Part shown: piece by piece, positions 35,030 to 43,966 of the stretch
Position numbering within the stretch: the first letter of the stretch is position 1
Layout of the letters: every line of letters begins with the position of its first letter
Source of the DNA: Candidatus Sumerlaeota bacterium
GTDB taxonomy: Bacteria > Sumerlaeota > Sumerlaeia > Sumerlaeales > Sumerlaeaceae
Assembly (NCBI GenBank): GCA_012513815.1
Contig: JAAZBM010000011.1
Span: 248,001 to 312,000, forward strand
Length of the DNA: 64,000 bases
Direction: 5' to 3'
The notes under the pieces: model-generated
Databases searched by the model: none
What the model saw: only the letters and a program-made list of their open reading frames with translations
What the model was told of the DNA's origin: nothing
Position numbers and translations under genes: made by a program

Positions 35030-37810
35030 TTATTCCAAAACCCATTCGGTCATACCGACAGGCACAGCCCCCGCACGCAAACCGGTAATGTCGCGGAGAT
35101 ACCAACCACTCGTTGTGTAACTCGTCGTGATTTCCATCTTCATGATTGGCTTGCTCGGATAGGGATTCGTCCAGATATAGGAATGATACAGGATGGGATT
35201 CCCGTCAGCATCGTTGCCGCCACTTGGGCTAACCTGACGGTCAAGAGTTCCCGTCGGGCAGGAATAATTCGCAGTCTCGACGCCAACACGAATCGGAATC
35301 TGATGAGTCGTTTTGTCGACGTATTGCACAGTCACTGTCGCAATCTGTAAATTGTCAGCCGCCGGAATCGTTGTCGTGCCGGTAAACAAAACGGTGTCCG
35401 CGGTTAACCCGATTGGGACTGTCAACTTGGAATATCCGACCTGACCACCCGCTGATTCCGGATGGAAAACGGCGCTCATCACCACGCCCGGCTCGGCTCC
35501 ACTATCTGCCGGAAGTGGCGAATAGACGCGGCCGACCCAATCTCCAAGAGTTTTCCAATTGGACGGCAAAACCTTGACTAACGAGGGCAAGTAATCGGTC
35601 GATGGCGTATACAAAGGACAGTAGAAACCACCGTACGAATTATCACTGAGACGGTTCTCACCCATCTGACGCGCGAAAATCTCCGAATAGTCAAATGTAC
35701 TCAAATCGGTCGCGCCACCCGTCCACATCTCTTCGGCAGCGGCGGCATAGCACTCGTACTGATGACGGCAATTGACATAACTCGACTGGTCAAAATTGAA
35801 TCCGGCCCAAGTTGTCTGCACCATCCCGAGCGTCTTGCCCAAATTGGTAGACGAGGCATTAGCGGTTGCTTGCGCGAAATTCCGAATATTGGCCGGAGTG
35901 TCCCATGTTCCGCTCAACGTATCAAAACCGCTAGCGGTCAGGATATCCAATCCCAAAAACTTGTCCGGCGTAGCCGAAGAATAATCCCAGTTAATCATGA
36001 GCAAATCTTTGTCGATGCGTGAACGATAATCAGCGGCCATCTCCTGCGATTCTGCATTCGCGGCGGTCGGGCTTTCGCCACGATACAAGAACATATCTGC
36101 CCACGCCCACGTGCCAACACCACGATCACGCAAATACTTAACCCAGTAATTCGTATCACGCACCACTAACTCGTGACCACCAATCGCCTTGCCGGATTCC
36201 TTGTATGGGAATTCGCCACCGGTCGAAATTTCGTCATGCCCGATATGAATTCGCTGAGGATGAAACAGCTCGATACACTCGTCGTAAATCTTCCCGACAA
36301 CAGTGTAAACCTCGGGATTCGTCGCGTCATAAGTGTACAGCGTATTCGGATTGTCCGCGAGATCAGGACGGTCACGTAGCAACCATTCCGAATGCCCAAA
36401 GCTGTTGACCAGCGGGACAATCTCGACGAACTGTTCTGCCGCAGCGGCAATCACGGCTTTCACATCGTCCAACTCCATGCGCCACCATGACGGACTGCGC
36501 AACTCGGGGACACTTGCCCAATTCAGATACTCGCATTCATAGAGCAATGTGTTGACCTTGAGCGACCCCAAAATCTGACGTATCATTTTGACCTGAATAT
36601 CACGAGCGTATGTTCCATGACCCGTAAAATACTGAATCGCCCGCAATGGCATAGACGGCCAGTCGTTCACTTGAGCACACGCCACACTCTTGGTCGGCGC
36701 GTCGAGCATTTGGTCGAATGTCTGTACCGCGCAAACAAGACCGGCTGTGGTCGCGGATTCCAAAACCGCAGAAGAATTAGTGATATTCACGCCATATTGC
36801 TCGGGCCGGGGATAATTTAATTGCGGATTCAAAACAAGCTGAATCGTCCCGGGGGTATACGGCGGAGTGGCGCTCATGCGAACACCGATTTTGCGCTCTG
36901 TGCGGTCTAGCAGATTCGTCCGAAGCGCGTTCATGAAAGCCGTCTCGTTCTGCGACGTGACCCCGACAGACGTCGAGGAAGAAAGCAACAACGACCCATC
37001 GCGCCACACCACAGACTTAGGCGTCGGAACAATTCGCCGCGAGTCGCGAGCCTTCACAACTTGACTATTCTCAGCCGTGATACTCGTCAGCGTTTTTTCA
37101 TTTGTTGGCGCCGTCACCGTCGGCAAATCAATCTCGACGGTGCTAGTAAACGCCGTCCCCGAAGGCAGCGTCACATAATTGCCGACCATGAATTGCATCG
37201 ACTCGGCATTCCAAGTATTCTGGCGGTAATCCAACACACGAAATGGGAATGTCCCGGAACAGGCGATGTTGACGTTGCCAATTTGACTATCGACAGACAG
37301 CGTCTGCATTTTATCAAACAAAACTACATTTGACCCGGTCGGCGTCGCTGAAATTGTCCCACTATCTGAGCTTCCGTTCGAGAATGTGACGGAATAAGGA
37401 CGCCCAGCAAACCACTCAGGATTGATAGACAACTGAATCAACTGCATCGCCGCATCTTCACCCGACGTCTGTGTTCCCGTCATCGTCATGCGAACCTTGT
37501 GATTCGTCAGAATCTCAATCTTTTGCGTACCGCTGAACTCATTATTGTTTCCGGTCAGCGTCGATGTCATCGTCCCGCCCGACACAGTCGTGGACACTTG
37601 ATGCCCATATCCGAAATACTGCCTTGACCAGTCTGATTTCATCACATAGAATTCGCTGTGGCGCGAAAACTGAACCCCATCCACCGAAATCGTGATGCCT
37701 TGGGATGCGTCTAATGTGACAGTGATATTGTCTTTCGTCATCGTTGTCGCAGACACCGGCAAAACACAAACCAACATCATGAGCATTTGGCCTAATAAAA
37801 ACCTGTACAT
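35030..37810 (-). CDS. Secreted GH20-family (beta-N-acetylhexosaminidase-like) protein
   Basis: A 926-residue protein with a signal peptide (1-21). The first 240 residues are a beta-rich, GH-associated domain. A GH20b-like domain follows (about 258-380, RRIVPTPKSVVW), then the GH20 barrel (about 385-720): LRAIQYFTGHG, EIVPLVNSFGHSEWLL and the catalytic pair Asp526-Glu527 in HIGHDE. Classic GH20 enzymes have HxGGDE, so one Gly is replaced by His. The C-terminal 150 residues form another beta domain, ending MTEWVLE. The expected reaction is removal of terminal GlcNAc/GalNAc by substrate-assisted catalysis outside the cytoplasm. It is a distinct type from the shorter GH20 at 38913. Confidence 0.83.
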   Translation of the reverse strand: MYRFLLGQMLMMLVCVLPVSATTMTKDNITVTLDASQGITISVDGVQFSRHSEFYVMKSDWSRQYFGYGHQVSTTVSGGTMTSTLTGNNNEFSGTQKIEILTNHKVRMTMTGTQTSGEDAAMQLIQLSINPEWFAGRPYSVTFSNGSSDSGTISATPTGSNVVLFDKMQTLSVDSQIGNVNIACSGTFPFRVLDYRQNTWNAESMQFMVGNYVTLPSGTAFTSTVEIDLPTVTAPTNEKTLTSITAENSQVVKARDSRRIVPTPKSVVWRDGSLLLSSSTSVGVTSQNETAFMNALRTNLLDRTERKIGVRMSATPPYTPGTIQLVLNPQLNYPRPEQYGVNITNSSAVLESATTAGLVCAVQTFDQMLDAPTKSVACAQVNDWPSMPLRAIQYFTGHGTYARDIQVKMIRQILGSLKVNTLLYECEYLNWASVPELRSPSWWRMELDDVKAVIAAAAEQFVEIVPLVNSFGHSEWLLRDRPDLADNPNTLYTYDATNPEVYTVVGKIYDECIELFHPQRIHIGHDEISTGGEFPYKESGKAIGGHELVVRDTNYWVKYLRDRGVGTWAWADMFLYRGESPTAANAESQEMAADYRSRIDKDLLMINWDYSSATPDKFLGLDILTASGFDTLSGTWDTPANIRNFAQATANASSTNLGKTLGMVQTTWAGFNFDQSSYVNCRHQYECYAAAAEEMWTGGATDLSTFDYSEIFARQMGENRLSDNSYGGFYCPLYTPSTDYLPSLVKVLPSNWKTLGDWVGRVYSPLPADSGAEPGVVMSAVFHPESAGGQVGYSKLTVPIGLTADTVLFTGTTTIPAADNLQIATVTVQYVDKTTHQIPIRVGVETANYSCPTGTLDRQVSPSGGNDADGNPILYHSYIWTNPYPSKPIMKMEITTSYTTSGWYLRDITGLRAGAVPVGMTEWVLE

Positions 37811-37925
37811 GGTATCGTCCTAATTCTTAATCTTTTTCTATTATACCATACACAGACACAAACAGGCAAGACAATTCAAATCGACAAACCTTTTTGCCAT
37901 CATCCTCAAGGCGATTTTTGGCGAT

Positions 37926-38789
37926 TTATTGCTCAACAAACTTGACTTCAAACAACCTCGGCCACAGTTTTCCTGTCAGCAAAAAGTGCCCGGTTGCACG
38001 GTCATAAGCGATGCCATTCAGCACCTCAGCCTTTGCCTTTTCCGTTGGCGACAACAGATTCGAGGCGTCAATCAGTCCGGTCACGGCACCCGTCTTCGGA
38101 TTAATTCGCAGAATTCGATCGGTGAGATACACGTTGGCATAAACCACACCGTCAACATACTCCAACTCATTCAGCATCGGTTGCGGCACACCACCCAGAG
38201 TGACCGTGACGCTCGAAATCAAATCAAATGTCTCAGGATTTCGGCGATAAATCTTCGCAGTGCCATCCGTCATCAGAAGCTCTTTGCCATCATAGCAAAG
38301 CCCCCAACCTTCGCCCTTGTACTTCACATGACGGCGCGGCGTCAGCGTTTTCTCGTCATACAAAGTCGCGTCGCCCTCCTGCCAAGTCAGCACCCACAAA
38401 CCGGCCGGACATAGCGTCAGACCCTCGGCAAACTGCGTCCGCGGAAGATCAACGCGCCGCAACAATTGACCAGATCGAACATCGCTCTCGCACAAAAACG
38501 ATTTTCCATAGAGCCCCGAGCTAATGAACAGTTTGCCGTCACGCAGTTCCAGACCTTGCGTGTAGCATTGGGGATTGTAATCATAGCGTTCAATTACCTC
38601 GGGAACGAGCATTTGAACGGAATCCGCATTGGCACCCCAACAGTATAGCTGGCTTGACATCAGGCAACCCAGCATCAATGTTATGACCAAAAATGTGTCC
38701 ACTACGCTGGCCAAAAATAAAATAAATGCAGCAATAAGCAATACCGCGATAATGAGGAATTTTAATACCGTACTAAAGATAAATCCCAT
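37926..38789 (-). CDS. Glutaminyl-peptide cyclotransferase (glutamine cyclotransferase family)
   Basis: A 287-residue protein with two N-terminal hydrophobic segments (about 5-50) followed by a five-bladed beta-propeller of the plant-type glutamine cyclotransferase family. Family blocks include YNPQCYTQGLELRDGKLFISSGLYG, TQFAEGLTLC, LWVLTWQEG, GKELLMTDGT and LNELEYVDGVVYANVY. The enzyme forms N-terminal pyroglutamate from glutaminyl peptides; here it would act on exported proteins. AGGAG precedes ATG 38789. It is divergent from the GH20 gene across a 123-nt promoter gap. The mature forms of some neighbours begin with Gln after signal cleavage (for example QTKF and QVKG), which could be its substrates by inference. 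Confidence 0.86.
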   Translation of the reverse strand: MGFIFSTVLKFLIIAVLLIAAFILFLASVVDTFLVITLMLGCLMSSQLYCWGANADSVQMLVPEVIERYDYNPQCYTQGLELRDGKLFISSGLYGKSFLCESDVRSGQLLRRVDLPRTQFAEGLTLCPAGLWVLTWQEGDATLYDEKTLTPRRHVKYKGEGWGLCYDGKELLMTDGTAKIYRRNPETFDLISSVTVTLGGVPQPMLNELEYVDGVVYANVYLTDRILRINPKTGAVTGLIDASNLLSPTEKAKAEVLNGIAYDRATGHFLLTGKLWPRLFEVKFVEQ

Positions 38790-38912
38790 GCCATTATCTC
38801 CTGAAAGATATATTTCTAATTACAGTCTATGATTGATTTTAGGCACAAAACACTGTACTTTTCTCATGCCGCGTGGTATTATCAAAGTAAAACATTATCT
38901 TAGGAATGACTT

Positions 38913-40604
38913 ATGACACATAAGCTGAAAAACATCATCATTTCCATAGGACTGCTTCTCATGACACAAACATCCGCACTGAATGCGCAAACCGCCTTTC
39001 CGCCGCTGATTCCTCTACCGCAAGAACTCACCGTCGCTGACAACGATGCGCCTTTCGTCGCAACACTACCGGCGCAAATTTTGACCGACACCCAAGCACA
39101 ACCTGCCGCCGACTTGTTCAGCGAATGGGTCAAGAGCAATATCGCACTCGGCGACACATCAAACAAGACGACGGGAACGATTGTGTTGTCCGTCAAGAAA
39201 ACGGCCGAGGACGCCAACCCCGAAGCCTACACGTTGACGGTCGACAAGGACAACATTTGTCTGTCGGCAGAGACAACAAGCGGTGCGCTGATGGGCATAC
39301 AGACGTTGCGCCAATTGATGACGACAACGGAAACGACAATCACCGTTCCGGCCTGTGACATCAAGGACGCACCGAGCAAACAATGGCGTGGACTGATGCT
39401 CGATTGCGCGAGACACTATATGCCGTTGGACAAAATCTTCACACTGCTTGACGCCATGTCATTCATGAAACTCAACTACTTCCACTGGCACCTGACCGAC
39501 TGCCCGGCATGGCGCATCGAGAGTGAAACGTATCCCGAGCTGACTGAAAAGGCCGCCTACCGTGGGCCAAAATCGGAGCGCTACGGCGGATACTACACCA
39601 AACAGCAAGCGCGCGAGGTCGTGGCCTACGCCGCAAAACGAGGAATCAACGTCATCCCGGAATTCGAGATGCCCGGCCACTCCGATGCCGCAATCATCGC
39701 TTTCCCCGAGCTTAGCTGCAAAGGAACACCGAAAGCAATTCCGGACGAAAACGCCGCCCCACTCGAATGGCAAAGCCTGAAATGGTTTTATCCGACGAAC
39801 GAAATCAGACCCCTATGCGCTGGGAACGAAAAAGTCTTCGAGTTCATCGGCAACATTTTTGACGAATACCTTGATGTTTTCCCGTTCGAAGTGTGGCACT
39901 GCGGCGGCGATGAAAGAACTGCGGACATCTGGAACAACTGCCCCAAATGCAAGGCGCGTATGAAGGAACTCGGCATCAGTGAAGGCGATGAACACGGCCT
40001 CCAGCAATGGTTCATGAAGCGTGTCAGCGATATGTTGGCAGCGCGAGGCAAACGACCAATCAGCTGGGCGGTTTCACGTTCGGACAGCATGAACCCGACG
40101 GACATGGATGAACTCGGCAACGGCGCCTTCGTCATCAATTGGCATGACGGCGCGGCGTTCGCGGCACGAGATGGGCGCAAGGTCATCAACGCCGAATCCA
40201 ACAAACTCTACCTCGACTATCTACCATGGCGCAACTACATGGGCCCCAAACGCGCCGACTGGTTCCCCATCGTTGACACCGCGAGCATATACGCCTTCAA
40301 ATCCGTCCCCGATGGCCTGACGCCGCAACAGCAAAAGAACATCATCGGCGTCGAGGGATGTCTCTGGACGGAGTTCATCACCGACGCGGAACTTTTCGAG
40401 TGGCTCTATCCGCGCACCCTTGCGCTTGGCGAGACCGCATGGCGGGACGACCAAGCACGCAATGACCTCGACGGATTTCTCAAAAGGGTCGACGCCATCG
40501 AACCCAAAGTCAACGCCATGGGCATCAACTACGGCAAACCGATTACCGATGCGGCCGTCAAAGCACGGGCAGAAAAAGCGAAAAAGAACCCGCCTCAGTA
40601 CTAA
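38913..40604 (+). CDS. Beta-N-acetylhexosaminidase (GH20)
   Basis: A 563-residue secreted enzyme with a signal peptide (1-26, LNA-QTA). A GH20b domain (about 28-150) precedes the (beta/alpha)8 GH20 barrel (about 155-510). RGLMLDCARHYMP, NYFHWHLTD, VIPEFEMPGHSDA and the catalytic Asp333-Glu334 in HCGGDERT are all canonical, as is LGETAWR near the end. It should release terminal beta-GlcNAc or GalNAc from glycans or chitin oligomers. Length is normal for bacterial GH20. Stands alone on this strand before the DUF4434 gene. Confidence 0.94.
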   Translation: MTHKLKNIIISIGLLLMTQTSALNAQTAFPPLIPLPQELTVADNDAPFVATLPAQILTDTQAQPAADLFSEWVKSNIALGDTSNKTTGTIVLSVKKTAEDANPEAYTLTVDKDNICLSAETTSGALMGIQTLRQLMTTTETTITVPACDIKDAPSKQWRGLMLDCARHYMPLDKIFTLLDAMSFMKLNYFHWHLTDCPAWRIESETYPELTEKAAYRGPKSERYGGYYTKQQAREVVAYAAKRGINVIPEFEMPGHSDAAIIAFPELSCKGTPKAIPDENAAPLEWQSLKWFYPTNEIRPLCAGNEKVFEFIGNIFDEYLDVFPFEVWHCGGDERTADIWNNCPKCKARMKELGISEGDEHGLQQWFMKRVSDMLAARGKRPISWAVSRSDSMNPTDMDELGNGAFVINWHDGAAFAARDGRKVINAESNKLYLDYLPWRNYMGPKRADWFPIVDTASIYAFKSVPDGLTPQQQKNIIGVEGCLWTEFITDAELFEWLYPRTLALGETAWRDDQARNDLDGFLKRVDAIEPKVNAMGINYGKPITDAAVKARAEKAKKNPPQY

Positions 40605-40648
40605 GAACACAGGGAACTGTTATTTGAGTATTTTGGATTAAATTTTCT

Positions 40649-40686
40649 TTAAAACGCTTGCATTGAAAACAAAAACACACTGTAAT
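40649..40686 (+). promoter_or_regulatory. Promoter with cre-like operator before the DUF4434 gene
   Basis: TTGCAT (40658-40663), a 17-nt gap and TGTAAT (40681-40686) form a plausible promoter 34 nt before the ATG. TTAAAACGCTTGCA (40649-40662) overlaps the -35 and resembles LacI/CcpA-type sites (TGNAANCGNTNNCA, one mismatch in the fixed bases). A related AAACGCTT lies before the alpha-galactosidase gene. Confidence 0.45.
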
Positions 40687-40719
40687 ACCATGTAGCAAAT
40701 TATCTAAAGTTGATGGAAG

Positions 40720-41679
40720 ATGAAGAAAGTTATCGAAGGAAGCTGGTTTGAGTTCCAGCACGCCAACATACTCGAAGGACCGTTGCACAACCCGGCACTG
40801 GCCAAATTTACTGCGGACGACTGGCGCGAAAAGGTGAGAGAAGCCGCCGTCATGGGACTTGACACGCTCGTACTTCAGCAAGTTGCCTCGAACGGAAAAG
40901 CATTCTATCATACAACGTTGCGCGACATGTTCCCCATGGCTTGCGACGACCCCATCGAAGCGGTTTTGTCTGCCGCCGATGAATACGGAATCAACTTCTT
41001 TATGCCCAATGATTGGTGGGACGTCGAGAGCGACTGGTCACGCGACATCATGGCGCCGGATACTGTCAAGGCACGCATGCAAAGCATGGCCGAACTCACC
41101 GAGAAATACGCGCACCACAAGAGCTTCTACGGGTGGTATTATTCCAACGAACTGTACCTCAAGGATGGCATCCCCGAAGCGTTCCAGAGCTATGTTGGCC
41201 AGTGCGTCGCACGAGCCAAAGAACTCACACCCGGCAAACCATCACTCATCGCCCCCTACGGGACGGGCGTGGTCGTTCCCAATGACGAATACATTCGCCA
41301 GATGGAACGCACCGGGGTGGACTTCATCGCCTATCAGGACGAAATCGGCTGCCTGCGTCACACCGTCGACGACCTCGAACGCATCTGGTCCGGTCTGCGC
41401 GCGGCCCATGACAAACTCCCGCAAGTCAAGATGTGGGCGGATGTCGAGGTTTTCGAGTTCCATGGCGAAGTCGGATTTAGCCCGCTTTATCCGGCGCCTT
41501 TTGAACGTTGCAAGAGACAAATCGAACTCGCGGGCGCGTACTGTGACAAGATTCTCATCTACGAATTTCAAGGCATCATGAATCCTCCCGACTCCAAAGT
41601 CTTCGCCGGACACAAGAGCAGTGCCCAACTCTACACCGACTACATGAACTGGAGAGACTCCGTTCTCAAAGAGAAATAG
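40720..41679 (+). CDS. DUF4434-family protein (putative TIM-barrel glycosidase-like)
   Basis: A 319-residue protein without a signal peptide. The N-terminal GSWFEFQHANILEGPLHN, the ADDWREKVREAAVMGLDTLVLQQV helix-strand unit and FYGWYYSNELYL match DUF4434 proteins, which are thought to be TIM-barrel hydrolases common in sugar-degrading bacteria. Glu residues in YYSNEL and DVEVFEF are possible acid/base and nucleophile residues, which is inference from fold habit. It would be cytoplasmic. Its own promoter and operator-like site precede it, and a strong terminator follows. Likely part of the saccharolytic programme; substrate unknown. Confidence 0.8.
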   Translation: MKKVIEGSWFEFQHANILEGPLHNPALAKFTADDWREKVREAAVMGLDTLVLQQVASNGKAFYHTTLRDMFPMACDDPIEAVLSAADEYGINFFMPNDWWDVESDWSRDIMAPDTVKARMQSMAELTEKYAHHKSFYGWYYSNELYLKDGIPEAFQSYVGQCVARAKELTPGKPSLIAPYGTGVVVPNDEYIRQMERTGVDFIAYQDEIGCLRHTVDDLERIWSGLRAAHDKLPQVKMWADVEVFEFHGEVGFSPLYPAPFERCKRQIELAGAYCDKILIYEFQGIMNPPDSKVFAGHKSSAQLYTDYMNWRDSVLKEK

Positions 41680-41703
41680 CATCATCAGTTGATACCAATA
41701 ACA

Positions 41704-41739
41704 AGACCGGCAAGCAGAATACTGACTGCTTGCCGGTCT
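41704..41739. terminator. Perfect bidirectional hairpin terminator
   Basis: A perfect 14-bp stem, AGACCGGCAAGCAG (41704-41717) with CTGCTTGCCGGTCT (41726-41739), around an 8-nt loop. It lies between the convergent DUF4434 and alpha-galactosidase genes. The tail TTGATTG is only partly U-rich on the plus strand; on the minus strand TGTTATTGG follows. Confidence 0.75.
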
Positions 41740-41761
41740 CTTGATTGATTACGAAATGATT

Positions 41762-43843
41762 CTATTTCCAAATGCGCAACAACTGCACACCATGCGCGGG
41801 CAGAGGAGCGACCACACAGTCAGAACCCTCGGCGATGTCGACGTCCTTTTGGCGCCACAGGTCACGGACACGCGACGGCTTGTCCGCGCCAATCAACTTC
41901 TGCCACGGAATCCGCACTTCTTTGGCGGACGGCTCATAGGCTTCGCGAACATCAAAGAAACCGACAACCGTTGACCCATCCTCCATGCTCTTGCTCCACA
42001 ATTCAAGCGCGGCGCCATCCGACTTATACGAAGTCGTCATAATCATCTTTGCCTGATTACCCAGTGGATCCTGATTCACTTCGAGCACCTCGTGGTTGCA
42101 GAAAATGTTCAGTGTGAAGTCATCCAGTTGCGACAAATCGCACCCCAACAACAGCGGCGAACACAGCATAGACCACAGTGTAAAGTGCGTATACTGCTCA
42201 CTGGGCGTCAACCGCGAAGGACGCACCGTGCCCCAACCCAGAGGCCCAATCACAAGCATGTCGGGATCATTCCAGTGCCCCGGACCGGCATAAGGATACA
42301 GTTCCCTCTGACGGCTCCAGATGTAACGCAGACAGCACCATCTGTCCGAAATATCGCCCGTCGTGCGCCAGCAACTGCCACCGACAAGGTCGCCCCACTT
42401 CCAAACATCAGCGCCCCCATATTGGCACAGACTGAAGACGATATCGCGGTCGGCACTCGTGCGCAACGCGTAATCCATCAACGCGAACGGCGCGACATCC
42501 GTGCGCAATTTCGGGAATTTTTCCAGAACCTTATCAAGATTCGTCTTGTCCCAATCAATCTTCCGGGTGCGCGAACTCTCCATATCGGGAGTATAGGTGC
42601 AGGTGTCATACTTCAAATAGTCGACGCCCCACTCACCGAATTTCTTGGCATCCAAAAACTCATGGTCAAAGCTCGCGACACACAAACCGCAGGTGTAGGG
42701 GCCGGGAGACGAATAGATGCCGCCCTTCAGACCAAAGCTATGGATATAGTCAAACAACGCCTTCATATCCTTGAAGCGCTTGTTCACATTGATATTGCCA
42801 TCATCATGACGCTCCGGTCCATTCAAGTCCTTGTCATACGGAAGCTTGGGATTCATCGTCCAATAGTCATCAATGTTGATGTAGCCATATCCATAATCCA
42901 TCAGACCGCTCTCGGCCATTGCCTTGGCAGCGGTACGAATTTTCTTCTCACTCACACTTCCCGCAAAGCAGTTCCAGCTGTTCCAACCCATCGGCGGAGT
43001 CAGCGCAATCTTGTCGCCGCACTTGATGGTAAAATCACGCTCAAACGAACCGAGCGAGTTCTTCGCGCTGAACTTCACAGGGTAATCGCCCTTTTGGGCA
43101 ATCTTACCGGTGATGATACCCGTCTCCGAATCCAGCTTCAATCCTTCGGGCAGTCCCTCAACGCTATATTCGAGCGGCTTCTTGCCGGTGCATGGAATCT
43201 TGTACAGGAACGGATGATTTGGGCGCACACCATAAACTTTGGCGCCCGTGATACGCGGAGTATCCGGCGCGGGTGGCGTCAGGATATACTTTTCTTCTTT
43301 GGGCAACGCAAAGACTTCGGGCGTCTTGCCGCTGTAAGCGATTTCGCCGTTAATCCAGTCAGCGTGGTTATAGTAATAACCGTTCTCGACAGGCTCCGAC
43401 ACAATCAGCAGAACGCGAACACCATCAATTCCAACCTTGCATTCTTTGGCTTTGTCGCCGGTCTCCATCACACTGGATTCCCACAGAACCTTATCATCGC
43501 CCAAGACCTTGAAGTTGACATGCCCCTTATTGGGCAGTGTGTCATCATCCATACCAACGAGCAGACTCAATTCGCCTTTGGAACCTTCCATATTAATCGC
43601 AAGTGTACTCCGAGCCATCGTGCCCCAACCCGTATTATACGACTGGCCGCCAATCTTCAGCCCCTTGCCATCCTTAGACTTATTCTTTTCCGCTTGCTGC
43701 CATAGCTGCTCAATGCTCAAGGCACTCAAATCTGAAAAACGGAACACACTAGAAGTTTCATGGTCATCGCTGGCAGCAGCCATGCAATGCGGTGCCATCA
43801 AGAACAGACCACCACAAAACAACGATATGACTAATCTTTTCAT
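41762..43843 (-). CDS. Alpha-galactosidase (GH27) with NPCBM and Ig-like domains
   Basis: A 693-residue secreted enzyme with a signal peptide (1-23). Domain order: NPCBM galactose-binding-like domain (about 33-170), a short Ig-like domain of the putative-Ig type (about 197-275, LPEGLKLDSETGIITGK), then the GH27 catalytic barrel (about 278-600) and C-terminal beta domain. MGWNSWNCF, GYINIDDYW, the nucleophile Asp413 in YLKYD and the acid/base Asp497 in TTGDISD are all present. It should release terminal alpha-galactose. GGAG just before ATG 43843 supports this start over a TTG four codons upstream. A cre-like site overlaps the leader. Confidence 0.93.
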   Translation of the reverse strand: MKRLVISLFCGGLFLMAPHCMAAASDDHETSSVFRFSDLSALSIEQLWQQAEKNKSKDGKGLKIGGQSYNTGWGTMARSTLAINMEGSKGELSLLVGMDDDTLPNKGHVNFKVLGDDKVLWESSVMETGDKAKECKVGIDGVRVLLIVSEPVENGYYYNHADWINGEIAYSGKTPEVFALPKEEKYILTPPAPDTPRITGAKVYGVRPNHPFLYKIPCTGKKPLEYSVEGLPEGLKLDSETGIITGKIAQKGDYPVKFSAKNSLGSFERDFTIKCGDKIALTPPMGWNSWNCFAGSVSEKKIRTAAKAMAESGLMDYGYGYINIDDYWTMNPKLPYDKDLNGPERHDDGNINVNKRFKDMKALFDYIHSFGLKGGIYSSPGPYTCGLCVASFDHEFLDAKKFGEWGVDYLKYDTCTYTPDMESSRTRKIDWDKTNLDKVLEKFPKLRTDVAPFALMDYALRTSADRDIVFSLCQYGGADVWKWGDLVGGSCWRTTGDISDRWCCLRYIWSRQRELYPYAGPGHWNDPDMLVIGPLGWGTVRPSRLTPSEQYTHFTLWSMLCSPLLLGCDLSQLDDFTLNIFCNHEVLEVNQDPLGNQAKMIMTTSYKSDGAALELWSKSMEDGSTVVGFFDVREAYEPSAKEVRIPWQKLIGADKPSRVRDLWRQKDVDIAEGSDCVVAPLPAHGVQLLRIWK

Positions 43844-43850
43844 CAGTTTC

Positions 43851-43864
43851 TCCAAACGCTTTAA
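43851..43864. promoter_or_regulatory. Possible cre-like operator before the alpha-galactosidase gene
   Basis: TCCAAACGCTTTAA contains AAACGCTT, shared with the site at 40649-40662. It lies 7-21 nt before the start codon of the minus-strand alpha-galactosidase gene and overlaps its ribosome-binding site. Weak, suggestive evidence for shared control. Confidence 0.3.
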
Positions 43865-43966
43865 AATTTCTGCTTTTTCCTGTGAACAATGGATAAGTGT
43901 CTATACCATTCCTAAATGGAATAAGTTATACGAACGCCTCTCATTTTGACTTGTAACTGTTCCTGA

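Noticed and set aside
37908-37926. GGCGAT...GGCGAT direct repeat past the glutamine cyclotransferase gene
   Set aside because: Too short, and no stem or U tract to act as terminator.
42092-43705. Long plus-strand open frame opposite the alpha-galactosidase gene
   Set aside because: It mirrors a well-supported GH27 gene on the other strand, lacks a ribosome-binding site and has an Arg/Thr/Ile-rich composition typical of antisense frames.
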